Of a DNA stretch of 64,000 nucleotides, positions 44,985-55,758 are shown piece after piece. Under the pieces are notes generated by a model. The model did no database searches. It was not told where the DNA came from and was given only the letters and a program-made list of their open reading frames with translations. The position numbers and the translations under genes are program-made. The DNA is taken from contig CM048846.1 in NCBI GenBank assembly GCA_026545225.1, forward strand, positions 36,405,501 through 36,469,500, read 5' to 3'. The stretch's first letter is position 1; each line of letters starts with the position of its first letter. Source of the DNA: Cornus controversa (Eukaryota; Streptophyta; Magnoliopsida; Cornales; Cornaceae).

Positions 44985-46823
44985 TCATCCAATGCCACAT
45001 CTCTTGAGGAGATTTAATTTCGTTCCTCCTATATGATCCTCACCTCCTTGTGTCGAACTCAAAGTAACCGGAATGGTTTCATTGGTTCCGAAAAACACAT
45101 CTCTTTTCCTTGACGGAACAAATTTCAATTTTACCCATGGAGAAGACTCTAATGATGGCACTTGAGGAGTGCTCGAAAGAATAGGCAATGGCTCAATCGG
45201 AATCCTCCAAGGTGGAGTATTTTTCATGGCCACTACATCAAGTAAATCATTCACCCCCTCAATGGACTTCTCAACATCATGTGATAGAGCAACCGGATCA
45301 CCTTCTTCAATATAATCATCAAAGCCATCCATGAAGAAGCAATCACTCTCATCTTGAGGATGTTGAATGGCATTAAAAGTATTCAATTTCATCTTAGGCT
45401 CATGAGAAATTTCAACATTTGGACTCTTTGTCACCTCTTCTTCATCAAGCTTCTTCTCCCCCACCTTGTTGTCACTTATTTCTCCACTTCTAAGAGTGGT
45501 GATGGCTTGAAATTTTTCATGGTGTGGGTTTCTCAAAGAAGAAATATTGTTGAGGACATGAACCCCTCTTGGGTTGGCAATTGGTTGGTTTGGCAGTTTC
45601 CCCTCTTCTCTTTTACTCACGGCATTGACAAGTTGTCCAAACTGAGATTCTAGTTTGGCAATCGACTGAGAGTGAGAGTGAACCAGTTGAACAGTGGATT
45701 GAAGTGTTGCTGCAGTAGCTTCCACCATCTCAACAATAAAGTCAAGCTTCTCAAGTTTTTCTAGGACAATTGCCATCGTGTCCTCAATGGCTGAATACCT
45801 CTGTGCCATAGGAACTTGTTCTTGATATAATTGTGAAGGCACATAGTTCTGAGGTTGAAAAGTGGGCTGAATTGCTACCCCTTGCTCTTGTGGAAGATTG
45901 AAAAACTGCCCAAGTGAAGGGCAATTATTCACATGGTGCATAGGACTCGAGCAAAAATCACATGGCTCAAACATAGAAGGATATGAAGATTGATTAGGAA
46001 CTTGACCAGCCGCCATAAGTTGCACCACTCTCTGTACCACAGCATCCACAATGGTAGACATAACAACTGTAGAACCAATCTCAAAAATATCATCAGTCTT
46101 CTTTGTATTGGATGGTCTACTCGAACGAGATGAAGACACATGTTGTAAAGAATTGTCACTGAGATTCTCGAACAAAGTCCATGCTTCATCTACACTTTTT
46201 AACATAAAAGTACCCCCACATGATGCATCTACCATCAGTCTGTTACCTTCAGTTAGCCCTTCATAGAAACATTGCACTAACTGCCACTTTGGAACTTGGT
46301 GATGAGGACACTTCCTAAGAAGGTCCTTGAATCTCTCCCATGTCTCAAAAAATTGTTCCCCCTCAAATTGAGAGAAACCAGTGATAGCTCGTCTGAATTG
46401 ATTGGTCCTCCCTATCGGAAAATATTTCTTCAAGAACTCACTTTGCATTTGAGTCCATGTAGTGATAGAGCTCACAGGTAGAGATCTGAACCAATACTTG
46501 GCCTTTTCCTTCAAAGAGAATGGAAAGAGTCGCATCCGAAAAGCATCTTCTGAGAAGTTATGAATTTTTGTTAATGAGCAAACTTCTAAAAATTCATCCA
46601 AGTGCTTGTACGGATCCTCATGAGTCAACCCAAAATAAGATGGCAACATATGAATGATACTGGGCTTGATCTCATAGTTCTGTGCAGTGACATCAGGCAA
46701 TTGAAAATCAGCTGGCGAATTGTATGTCTCTGGGACATAGTAGTCTCTGATCAATCTCGCTTTTTCCACAACAGCATTAGGCACAATATTGTTGTCCTCA
46801 TTATTACCACACACACCATCCAT
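44985..46823 (-). CDS. gag: E5 Gag-only polyprotein, 612 codons, unit 2
   Basis: Same protein as the ORF at 38859-40697, differing by Ala for Ser near residue 22 and Asp for Glu near residue 76. The frame is open throughout, with the same zinc knuckle and the same protease deletion. The very small divergence points to a recent duplication rather than two old insertions. Confidence 0.85.
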   Translation of the reverse strand: MDGVCGNNEDNNIVPNAVVEKARLIRDYYVPETYNSPADFQLPDVTAQNYEIKPSIIHMLPSYFGLTHEDPYKHLDEFLEVCSLTKIHNFSEDAFRMRLFPFSLKEKAKYWFRSLPVSSITTWTQMQSEFLKKYFPIGRTNQFRRAITGFSQFEGEQFFETWERFKDLLRKCPHHQVPKWQLVQCFYEGLTEGNRLMVDASCGGTFMLKSVDEAWTLFENLSDNSLQHVSSSRSSRPSNTKKTDDIFEIGSTVVMSTIVDAVVQRVVQLMAAGQVPNQSSYPSMFEPCDFCSSPMHHVNNCPSLGQFFNLPQEQGVAIQPTFQPQNYVPSQLYQEQVPMAQRYSAIEDTMAIVLEKLEKLDFIVEMVEATAATLQSTVQLVHSHSQSIAKLESQFGQLVNAVSKREEGKLPNQPIANPRGVHVLNNISSLRNPHHEKFQAITTLRSGEISDNKVGEKKLDEEEVTKSPNVEISHEPKMKLNTFNAIQHPQDESDCFFMDGFDDYIEEGDPVALSHDVEKSIEGVNDLLDVVAMKNTPPWRIPIEPLPILSSTPQVPSLESSPWVKLKFVPSRKRDVFFGTNETIPVTLSSTQGGEDHIGGTKLNLLKRCGIG

Positions 46824-47119
46824 GATGTAAATAATCTCTTCTCTCGCTCAACGGAATGGTGATTGAAGTACCGGAAAAAAAAAAAGAAAAACAAAAATAA
46901 ATTAGATTAGTAGCAAAAATAAAAATTCTAAACTAAAAAAAAAACAAATAAAACAAAACAAATTAGTACTACAAAAGAAAAAAAAAATAATCAAATAAAA
47001 AAATAATAATAACAAAAAAAAAAAAAAAAAAAAAAAATTCCTAAACTAAAAATCCAATTAGAACTAATTCTAAAATCCAAACAATCAAATAAACAGTCCC
47101 CGGCAACGGCGCCAAAAAT
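46824..47119 (-). other. E5 leader and Asp-tRNA primer site, unit 2
   Basis: Perfect 17-nt Asp-tRNA primer site at 47098-47114. The leader is a copy of unit 1 with a slightly different A-run length and has no gene. Confidence 0.88.
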
Positions 47120-48282
47120 TGATTCGTGTGTGAGTGTGACTCAAAAAGTATATCAATTAAAAATTACCACACTTCGCAATAGAACGAATTCCTTGCAGAA
47201 TAGGGCTATCGAAAAGAATGGGTATCGTACCTCAGGGACTGTGGTCTGACTGTGTTGGATATAAGGAATTAATTCTAATTAAATTTAAAAGAAATAAATT
47301 CTGATTTTTAATTCTAAATTAACTAGTGAAGCAATTGAACAAAAGCAAGAAAAACTGAGGAGTGTAGAGAATATAAGATAAGTCTAGGGTAATTGATTTC
47401 ACCACTAACTTCACAATCAATGGTCAATTGAACTAACTATGGGGCATCATATCATGCATAAGTGGTGTCGGTGGCTACAAGCTCACCTCCATCCGTCAAG
47501 AAGATAACATATGATTAAGGCTAAGTCATGGACTATCTTCGATTGGCATGGGCCATCTGCCTAACTACTCTACTCTAGGGTGCAGCATGGTTCATCTTCT
47601 CTAGGCATAATCCATCAAAGCTTTTAATGATATATTCAGTGAAAACCATTGTGTAATAATCACTCTCATGATCACAGAAAACAAGAGGGACGAGTTCAAT
47701 AACAACAATCAAGTATCTAAGACAAGATAAGAAATCATTGAAACTGAATTTATAAGACTTTTATTGCTCAATTCAATAATAAGAATCCTCTAAATTACAC
47801 AATCTATGAATGAATACAAAAATCCCCAATAATTAGAACAATCAAACCAGTGATGTTTAGTTAGGGCTCCATCAGAACCCTGGTGGCTGAACTAGCCGTT
47901 CATGATACGCCTTGTTCTCCAATGATTCTCTATTCCAAAAGCTCTTCAAAACTGCTGCCAAGCCTCCCCAATACAGCCCTAATTTGTCACTTTAAATAGC
48001 CAAGAGAATACATCAAAGTCCTAATCCAATTAGGAATAAATTAGGTTTTCCCGCAGCACTAATCAGGTGGGTTTTTTCTGCTGACTTCGGCCCAACTTTT
48101 GACCCACTAGAAGTCCGATTTACGGAATTTTCGTGAAATACAAAAGTGTGCAGAATCAAATTTCGTTCAACCTTACGCGAGAATTATGTCGATTTGAAGC
48201 TCGGAAATAAGACTTCTGGTCCGTTTTCTAAAACGGGATTAAGACTGCATTAAGCGCAGATTTGGGCTTCAGGCCCGAAACC
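47120..48282 (-). repeat. E5 5' LTR, truncated
   Basis: The last LTR of the array keeps 1,163 of 1,435 bp and stops at CCCGAAACCT, where it meets plus-strand E2 LTR sequence (GAGAAGAGAATAG). The outer 272 bp, the target duplication and about 360 bp of the E2 LTR were lost together. CT is shared at the junction. Confidence 0.9.
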
Positions 48283-49165
48283 TGAGAAGAGAATAGAAAC
48301 ATATTCGCAGAGCCATTGGAGAACAAAGTCATACGCGTAATTCAGAAAGATGATGTCTTCTTCCTCAACAGTTGAAGCTTCTTCTTCTACCATGAGCGGC
48401 TAGTTCATCCACTAGGGTTTTGATGTAGCCCTAACAAATCATCAATGGTTTGATTGTTTTAATTATTGGGGACCTTTATATACATGTATAGATTGTGTAA
48501 TTCAGAGGATTCTTATTATAGAATTGAGCAATAAAAGTCTTGTAAATTCAATCTCAATGATTTCTTATCTTGTCTTAGATATTTAGTTGTTGTTATTGAA
48601 CTCAATCTCTCTTATTTTCTGTGATCATGAGAGAGATTATTACATAATGGTAATCACTGAATATATTGTTATGAGCTTTGATGGATTATGCTTAGAGAAG
48701 ATGAACCATACTGCACCCTAGATTAGAGTAGTTAGGCAGATGGCCCATGCCAATCGAAGATAGTCCATGGCTTAGCCTTAATCATATGTTATCTTCTTGA
48801 CGGATGAAGGTGAGCTTGTAGCCACCGACACCACTTATGCGTGATGTAATTCCCCTATAGTTGATTCAATTGACCATTGATTGTGGAGTTAGTGGTGAAG
48901 TCAAACACCCTAGGTTTCTCTCCTACTATCTTCACTATCTTGTTACTTTGATTTATTTTATTTTATCTTTTTAATTAGTTTAAAAATCAGAATTCTTTTC
49001 GTCTAAATTTAATTAGAATTAATTCCGTATTCCAACTCATCAGACCATAATCCCTGAGGTACGATACCCCTTTCGATAGCCCTATTCTGCAAGGAATTCG
49101 TTCTATTGCGAAGTGTGGAAATTTTTAATTGATATACTTTTTGAGTCACACTCACACACGAATCA
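48283..49165 (+). repeat. E2 3' LTR, right fragment
   Basis: It corresponds to the last 880 bp of the LTR, with the TATA-like and AATAAA signals, and ends CACGAATCA before AACTC (49166-49170). Confidence 0.92.
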
Positions 49166-49406
49166 AACTCTCAGCCACAAGCGGATCACACGCGCTATCA
49201 AAGGTAGGCGGCTTAAATTTTACATATTCCTTCATTGTCACCATTTGGCGGTTTAAGGCAACCCTAGGTAATGCCTAAACCTCCTCTTCTCTGCCTTCCC
49301 TAGCCATTCTTCTCATAGTATCAGCCATATCACGCATAAACTGTGTTCCATCTATTAGCACCTGAGAAGCATCAGCGCCAATGTCTCGCGCTCTTCTTGG
49401 AGGCAT
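49166..49406 (-). pseudogene. gag: E0 Gag N-terminus
   Basis: Minus-strand start codon at 49404-49406, with MPPRRARDIGADA as in E8. An in-frame TAG at 49275-49277 replaces a Gln codon of E8. The frame reaches the E2 insertion at 49170 and would continue at 14472 or, after duplication, also at 11347. Confidence 0.88.
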
Positions 49407-49675
49407 TTCTTTCTATATGCACAACAAGAAATTTTTTTTTTTTTAAGTCCAACAAATTTACATTTCTCACTCATATCCATCATACTTACACATGCCATGT
49501 CAATTTAATCCACAAAAGCATGTTAAGAAATCGTAAGCATAAATCAAGTTCCACATAAGCAATTTACAACCACAAGTCAAAATCCTCATGTTCTGATTCT
49601 TAACTCAAGTAATAACTAAGTTAAGTCTCACCCTTTGTCCCTATGTATTCCAACCTAGAGCTCTGATACCATCTC
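49407..49675 (-). other. E0 leader and Met-tRNA primer site
   Basis: The primer site reads TGGTATCAGAGC on the minus strand at 49660-49671, four bases from the LTR. The leader has no gene. Confidence 0.87.
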
Positions 49676-50841
49676 TGTCACGCCCCGAAACCCGGACCGT
49701 CGGGACTCCCCCGGACCAACCCCAAATCCCGAGTGTGAACCCGTTCACTCATCCCCATGAATAATCTCAATTTCACTCATGCATTAGTTTCAAGGTTTGA
49801 TACCATGCTATAATGCCCCGATTTCTAATTCTCGGAGAACCGGAGGTTAAACTGTTTATTTAGCCCAATAGACCCTCATTCACCGCAGAATCTTACCTCA
49901 ATTCTCGCATATAAATGCATACAACTCCATCTTAACTAATCCCCATGAGCCCTACATCAAATCACACACCTTAGTGAACATTTACTTGCCCACACTTTTA
50001 AGAATCACTCACTTTAGAGCCTCAAAACTTTTTGTATTTGGAATCTAGAACTGAGGCTTACACCATTGGATAGAGAATCCAAAAATACTCAAGTTCAAAA
50101 GAAACCACACTCAATTCCGATCTAGAATGAAGAAATTACATCGAAATGAAGTTTTGGAAAAAGCTGTGAATAGTAATTTCGATTGATCGAAATGAGCATC
50201 TCGATTGATCAAAATTAAATCTCGATTAATCGAAATGCTTGCGATATTTTCACCCTTTCGGGACCCCAGACCTGTAATATCTCGATTGATCGAGATGGGG
50301 GGTTTCGATTGATCGAAATTCCTCCTATCTGGAGTCTAAAAATTAGCATAAATCATCACCCCTTCGATCAATCGAAATGGGGGTTTCGATTGATCGAAAT
50401 AGGCATCTCGATTGATCGAAATGCACCTCCCGGGACTTCCAACAACCCTATACATGATCCATATGAAGCCCAATCAACATTCTATCATCCTCGAACCCCT
50501 CATACATGATTAAAAACATAATGAAAGGTTCCAACATCAATCTCACTCTCAAGATCACATTCATAATTGAATTCATACACCAAAATGAATCATTTCTTTC
50601 ACGAACACAACCATTCATAATGGAAACATCATCAAAATGAATCAAGTGCCGCCATGGGCATTACATAAATTAAATCATTGTCTTTTCACACCCAACATGT
50701 TTATAATCCAATACATACATCAAGAGTACATATGCCCAAAGTACAACACTCAAAACATGTTAAAGACCACTCGAAATGCATTTATGGCAATTATAATGCG
50801 AAAAATGCAAGAACCGGCCAAAATTGGTCACGGTCTCTATA
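49676..50841 (-). repeat. E0 5' LTR, internally deleted (1,166 bp)
   Basis: On the minus strand it begins TATAGAGACCGTG (expected TGTAGAGACC as in E8, so the first G is changed) and ends GGGGCGTGACA. Compared with the 2,962-bp LTR of E8, about 1.8 kb corresponding to E8 56898-58717 is missing; the break lies near 50740. This removes the TATA box and the CGGAG hairpin array. The CGAT-NN-ATCG cluster is kept. Confidence 0.87.
50180..50418 (-). repeat. CGAT-NN-ATCG inverted-repeat cluster, E0 LTR
   Basis: Eight copies of CGAT-NN-ATCG start at 50180, 50202 (last base changed), 50223, 50283, 50306, 50365, 50387 and 50409. NN is TG, TA or CA. Most extend to arms such as ATTTCGAT/ATCGAAAT. Confidence 0.85.
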
Positions 50842-51309
50842 GGATCGATCTCCCAAGTCATAAATATGGCTGGCCAAAATATCTTGATACATATAGGTCC
50901 CCTCTCCAACTATGATGTTTATACTTGCTTCCTTGAAGACTTTGTGATCCAATTTGACTCCTACATCAATTAGGACAATAATTTCTTTAATTGGTGATTT
51001 TCATATAAGTATTTATCATTTATCATCATCATCATCATCAACAATATCAAACCAGGTTGATTATCACTAGTTCTCATGAAAACTCTTACTTTCTCAAGTT
51101 CTTCATCAAAGTAAGTAGAGTTTTTATTTTGCAACATTGTGCCAATCTTTTTGAGGGCTTTTGAAGACAAATTTTGGAGGACATTATTGGAGAATTGAAT
51201 TGTTCAAATTGGGGTAAAAATGTTGCCGAAAGAAGAGGTTGAAGGAGGAACTCTAATTGTGCACGCCAAGTGTTTGTTTAAATTCCTCAACGAAACTTTT
51301 TCTATTTCT

Positions 51310-52533
51310 ATGGCACAAAAGAGAGCAAGTAACCAAGGTGCTTCAAGCTCACGCAATCCTCACCAAGCAAGAAATGATCCGACCTCGGGTTGCTCAAGAT
51401 CTCGCTAAGACGGGATAAATGAGAGATGGCACCCAAGAGCTTTAAATTTTGAAGCGATGTTTGATATTGCCGAGCTTTATGCTATGTTTCCCAAGACCCG
51501 ATGGGGTATTTCTGACATCCATTGTCGTCGAGCTGCTTCAATTTTTGTTCCATCCTCTACCACTTTGTACTCGAGGCTCGTCAAAGTCTTTTATTAGAAT
51601 TTAATGCCAAAACCTGACGAGCGGGGTGCACTTATTTCTTCGGTGGATGGAACACATATTCGGGTAGATATGTCATCCATTGCTATTGCCATGGGCTATT
51701 CTCATGAATACCCAGATGATTTGACCAATATCTACACTCCTTTACCCAATGATTTGTTGGTGGGTAATGTGGTTACATGGTTGTGTGCTAACTAATTCTC
51801 AGGGCTAAAGTATAATGTAGTTTCAAAGTCCTCTATGCTAAGTCATCTATGGTTCCTTGATGCCATTTTATACAAGAATGTGTGTCCCATTGGGCATAAA
51901 ACTGAGAGGCATCAAAAGTTCCTTCCAGCTTTATATGCTATACACTTTGGGCATTGGTTATCATTCCCACAGATCGTTTGGGGCCAAATTGAGAAGTTTT
52001 ATTAAAAAGTTGTGGCCAAGGCACCAAATAGTGTGAGTGACTGAGAGTTTCCATTCCCTACTATTATTCACCAGTTACTCATTGCACAAGAATATGCAGT
52101 CGATGAGGACGAGCTTGCTTTTCCATAAGATATTCACTATGGCACACATAACTGGAACATGAGCCGATCTCATATGCATCAATGAGTCATTACTGCACCA
52201 GGTGAAGTATCTAGATTAGCCTGGGGAGGGGAAGCTGCAGACATACCACCACCGGTGGAGGATCTTGAGGAGATGGAAGCAGAAGAAGAGAATGTCTATA
52301 CACAAGCTGGCGGACATGATTATGGTTATCTAAAAGGGCAGATTGCTGGGTTGACTAACCAGTTTGGCACCTTATAGATTGAGGTTTCCACATAGTTTGG
52401 AGCTATGTGGACAGAGATAGCGAATCACTATCATGAGACTCGCTAGGATTAGAGAGAGATGCGGAGGATGCTGCATGCTTTGATGCGCTAGGTGAACCTA
52501 GACCCAAATGCTCAGTCACCACCACATCCTTGA
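51310..52533 (+). pseudogene. Decayed copy of the 407-codon Athila downstream ORF
   Basis: It aligns over its length with the intact ORFs at 5357 and 31817 (start MAQKRASNQGASSSRN, end CCACCACATCCTTGA) but has many stops, for example at 51406-51408 and 51594-51596, and further ones near 51794, 52003 and 52185. It shows that the ORF is ancestral to these families. Confidence 0.88.
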
Positions 52534-53900
52534 TTGGGAGGTAACTATCTTGTGTATTTTATTTTATTTTTAGTTTTTTCTATTATTTTATTTTATTTAT
52601 TTTTTATATTTTTATTTTTCTTTCTGTATTTAGTTATTTTATTTTATTTTATTTTTATTTTTAGTTTTTTTTTAAAAAAAAGAAAAAAAATAATTTTTCT
52701 ATTTATGTATTTTCTGGTTCATATTTATTTTCACCCATGCTATTTCACTTGGTTGGTGGGGTATAGTGGTCTGTTTTGACAGGTTGTCGCATTCAAGTTT
52801 CAAGGAGTGCTTACATTGCCTTCATTTTACTAGTTTGCTCTATGTTCTTGCCATTATTTCGGATTCTTGGTACTATCGTTCTTACTATTCTCTATACTTT
52901 TATTAGATGTACATTGAGGACAATGTACAGTTTCAGTTTGGAGGTGAGACAATGCCTATTGATGTGCTTTAATGCAATATGGGCAAAATTTTTATGAAAT
53001 TCTTCTTGTTTTAGGACTTTTTGTTTACTTTATTTTTCTTAGTTTGTTTATTATAATTTGTTTTTTTGTTTTTAGATAGAAGTTTTTGATATTATTCAAG
53101 AGATTAATACCTTTTGTAGGTTCGTAACTTGAAATTTTTGAGTATGTTTTAAATTTTTGGAAACTATGGTTTAAATTATGTGGTTTTAATCATGATTTGC
53201 ATTTATATGCCTTTGGGTAATTGGTTTTAGTGTCCTCACATGCACAAACACACTAGCATAATTTTGTAGGGTATAAATTTTAGCTTTGAGTTCTTGTGTT
53301 ACATATACTTGAGATTAATTAGTATCTTTTGAGAATGAGTACCGATGATGTGTTTACTTGACTTCAATGAAAAAAACAATAAAAAAAGGGAAAAAAGTCA
53401 TGTATTCATGTTTGGAAGTATGAGTTCAATAAGGGGAGCTAGTGAGTTGAAAGGGTATATGCCTCAATATATTCAGAGCTGGGTTAGGCTACATGAGATG
53501 ACTGTTAGTTCACTTTACACGAGGGAGCTAGACATGGTTGCTTTGGGATATATTGATGTGAATTATGTGTGGGTACCATTGCTTTTAATTATGGAATTTG
53601 AAAATTTGAAATTATTCTTGAATGCAAGTTTGTAACTATATATTGAAATCTTCTTCTTGATTAAATGTTTAAACAAAAATTTTGAATGTTTGTGGGTATC
53701 ATTTCTGGAAACCCTCACGAGACTATACTCATCCACTAGGGGGAACCTAGGAGTTTAAAGACTTATTGCAAATGTTAAATGCAATCGTTTCTCCCATGAA
53801 AGTGGAGTTGAATAGTTTAGTTAGTATTTGTTAGTTTCATTTGTTTTAGTTTCATTTTATTCTATTGGTAAGGGACTTGCAATATGTAAGTTTGGGGGTG
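52534..53900 (+). other. E6 3' non-coding region
   Basis: No gene. The hairpin TGTACATTG-AGGA-CAATGTACA at 52908-52929 is still perfect although the surrounding DNA is diverged. A polypurine-like AAGTTTGGGGGTG ends at 53900. Confidence 0.78.
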
Positions 53901-55365
53901 TAATCGACGTTGAATGTTACACATTCTAGCCTCTTAATTTGCATATTTTATTCTCTTAGTGATTGATTATTTTGTGATTTTACTTCATTTTAGTGTTTTC
54001 TGTATTTTCAGGACTTAATGATTATTTTAGTTTAATACCATAATTTTGGGCTTTTAAAGATGACAACCAAGAGGGTTAGATGAAGCCTACATCAAATGGA
54101 TCCATTCAACTCTTTATTTCAACTGAAATCAGTCCAAGGAAGTGGTCCAAGAGAATTACAGCTGTTTAAGGAGGGTACGGGCCTAAAGCCCAATTCTGCG
54201 CTTAATACAGTTTTAATCCCGTTTTGGAGAATAGACCAGAAGCGTTATTTTAGAGCCTCAAATCGACTTAATTCTCGCGTGGGTTTAAAAATTCTGCGCT
54301 TAATACAATTTTAATCCTGTTTTAGATAATAGAGCAGAAGTATTATTTTTGAGCCTCAAATTGACTTAATTCCCGCGTAAGTTGCATGAAATTCAATTTT
54401 GGACACTTTTGTATTTCACAAATATTCTGTTAATCAGACTTATAGTGGGTCAAAAGTTGGGCCGAACGTCAAAAGAAAAATCCACCTGTTTAGTGCTGTG
54501 GGAAAGCCTAATTAATTCCTAATTGGATTAGGACTTTAGTGTATTATCTTGGTGCATAAAGTGGCAAATTGGAGGCTATTTTGAGAGAGTCTTAGAGAGC
54601 TTTTGGAAAGAATTGAAGACATACTTTGCAGAGGTTTGGACTGGAGAACCATTGGATAACGAAGTCTTACGCGTAATTCATAAAGATGATGCCTTCTTCC
54701 CCAACCGTTGATGCTTCTTCTTCTATCATGAACGATTAGTTCATCCACTAGGGTTTTGATGTAGCCGTAACTAAACATCAATGGTTTGATTGCTTTCATT
54801 ATTGGGGATCTTTATATAAATGCATAGATTGTGTAATTTAGATGATTCTTATTATAGAATTCAGTTATAAAAGTCTTATAAATTCAATTTCAATAATTTC
54901 TTATATTGTCTTAGATATTTTGTTGTTGTTATTAAACTCAATCTATCTTATTTTTTGTGATTATGAGAGTGATTATTACACAATGGTAACCACTGAATAT
55001 ATCATTAAATGCTTTGATGGAGTATGCCTAGAAAAGATAAACCATAATGCACCCTAGAGTAGAGTAGTTAGGCAGATGACCCATACCAATTGAAGATAGT
55101 TCATGACTTAGCCTTAATCATATATTATCTTTTTATGGATGAAGGTGAGCTTGTAGCCAGTGACACCACTTATACATGCTGTAATTCCCCATATTTAATT
55201 CAATTGGCCATTGATTGTGACGTTAGTGGTGAAATCAAATACCCTAAATTTATGTCATATTTTCTACACTCTCTATTTCCTTTGTTTTATTTTATTTGTT
55301 TATTTAATTAGTTTAAATATAAAAATCAGAATTCTTGTCTTTTAAAATTTAATTAGAATTAATTC
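53901..55365 (+). repeat. E6 3' LTR, diverged and 3'-truncated
   Basis: It starts TAATCGACGTTG (expected TGATAGGCGTTG) and follows the Athila-type LTR to AATTAATTC, where roughly the last 110 bp are missing and E7 gag begins. A partly duplicated stretch (TTCTGCGCTTAATAC at about 54195 and 54292) lengthens it. Confidence 0.85.
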
Positions 55366-55509
55366 GCTACCAACTCTCGGTGGAGCCTAATTTTCCTCTT
55401 ACGTTTCCCTCGTAATTTGCCGCATGGTTACGACCATGTCGTGTATAAACTGTTCTACATCAATTGGAGCTGCAGCGGCTGCTCTTCCGCGAGCTCTTCT
55501 TGGTGACAT
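55366..55509 (-). pseudogene. gag: E7 Gag N-terminal fragment
   Basis: Minus-strand start codon at 55507-55509, with MSPRRARGRAAAAAP, then VEQFIHDMVVTMRQ, matching the first 40 or so residues of E8 Gag. Two in-frame stops follow. It ends at the broken E6 LTR. Confidence 0.78.
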
Positions 55510-55743
55510 CTTGTTATACATAGGTAACAAGAATATTTAATACTCAAATATACATGCTCATACAACTGTCGTCATGCTTTCTCAATGTTATGCCAAGTTA
55601 TTCTAGAATTAGCATGTTATAAAGACGTATACAAGTAGTCATGTTCCACATAAACAATTTGTAAACCTCAAGTTCAAGTCCTTAACCTCAATTAAATGCA
55701 TAATCAAATTTCACCCTTCGTCTCTAGGTATTCAAATCCGGTT

Positions 55744-55755
55744 GCTCTAATACCA
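55744..55755 (-). other. E7 primer binding site, Met-tRNA type
   Basis: TGGTATTAGAGC on the minus strand, one base different from the E8 site, three bases from the LTR end. The leader 55510-55743 has no gene. Confidence 0.75.
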
Positions 55756-55758
55756 TGT

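Larger units (their letters stand above)
34865..48282 (-). mobile_element. E4/E5: tandem gag-only Athila derivative, three LTRs and two internal regions
   Basis: Minus-strand array: LTR (34865-36299), internal region (36300-40991), LTR (40992-42426), internal region (42427-47119), truncated LTR (47120-48282). Corresponding points are about 6,127 bp apart and the two units differ at only a handful of bases and in homopolymer length. Each internal region has an Asp-tRNA primer site, one 612-codon Gag ORF, a palindrome cluster and a long 3' non-coding part. Protease, RT, RNase H, integrase and the 407-codon ORF are absent. This fits the TR-GAG type of non-autonomous element. No target duplication can be shown because the right end is deleted. 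Confidence 0.9.
14478..49165 (+). mobile_element. E2: Athila-type element carrying E3 and E4/E5 insertions
   Basis: It starts with TGATAGGCG at 14478, ends with CACGAATCA at 49165, and is flanked by AACTC on both sides. Removing E3 and E4/E5 leaves a truncated 5' LTR, gag-protease (15443-17655), RT-RNase H (28880-30928), a palindrome cluster, a 407-codon ORF (31817-33040), a 3' non-coding region, and a split 3' LTR (34676-34864 and 48283-49165). It retains RT and RNase H but, like E1, lacks the integrase core. Confidence 0.9.
1..50841 (-). mobile_element. E0: chromovirus-type Ty3/Gypsy element, minus strand, split by insertions
   Basis: Minus-strand pieces that align in order with E8 lie at 49676-50841 (5' LTR), 49166-49406 (gag start), 12789-14477 and 9664-11352 (gag, protease and the start of RT, duplicated) and 1-141 (RT). 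E2 separates the first gag piece from the rest, and E1 separates the RT pieces. Target duplications AACTC (14473-14477 and 49166-49170) and GATGT (137-141 and 9664-9668) confirm both insertions. The primer site reads as Met-tRNA complement. The 3' half lies outside the window to the left. In-frame stops at 49275-49277 and at 10719-10721 (repeated at 13844-13846) show that it is inactive. I infer a Tekay/Del-like chromovirus from its similarity to E8; no chromodomain is in view. Confidence 0.9.
50842..55365 (+). mobile_element. E6: decayed 3' half of an Athila-type element
   Basis: Starts at the E0 boundary within the palindrome region (a single GATCGATC-type motif at 50842-50853), followed by a ruined 407-codon ORF, the 3' non-coding region with the hairpin at 52908-52929, a polypurine tract (about 53888-53900) and a 3' LTR. 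It is clearly more diverged than E1, E2 and E4/E5. Its 5' part would lie beyond E0, left of the window. The stretch 50842-51309 is otherwise AT-rich leader-like DNA with no gene. Confidence 0.85.

Noticed and set aside
47010..47040. Long A-run (also near 40890) as the tail of a LINE or SINE insertion
   Set aside because: It lies in the A-rich (T-rich in sense) leader of E4/E5, is present in both units, and has no flanking duplication or LINE sequence.
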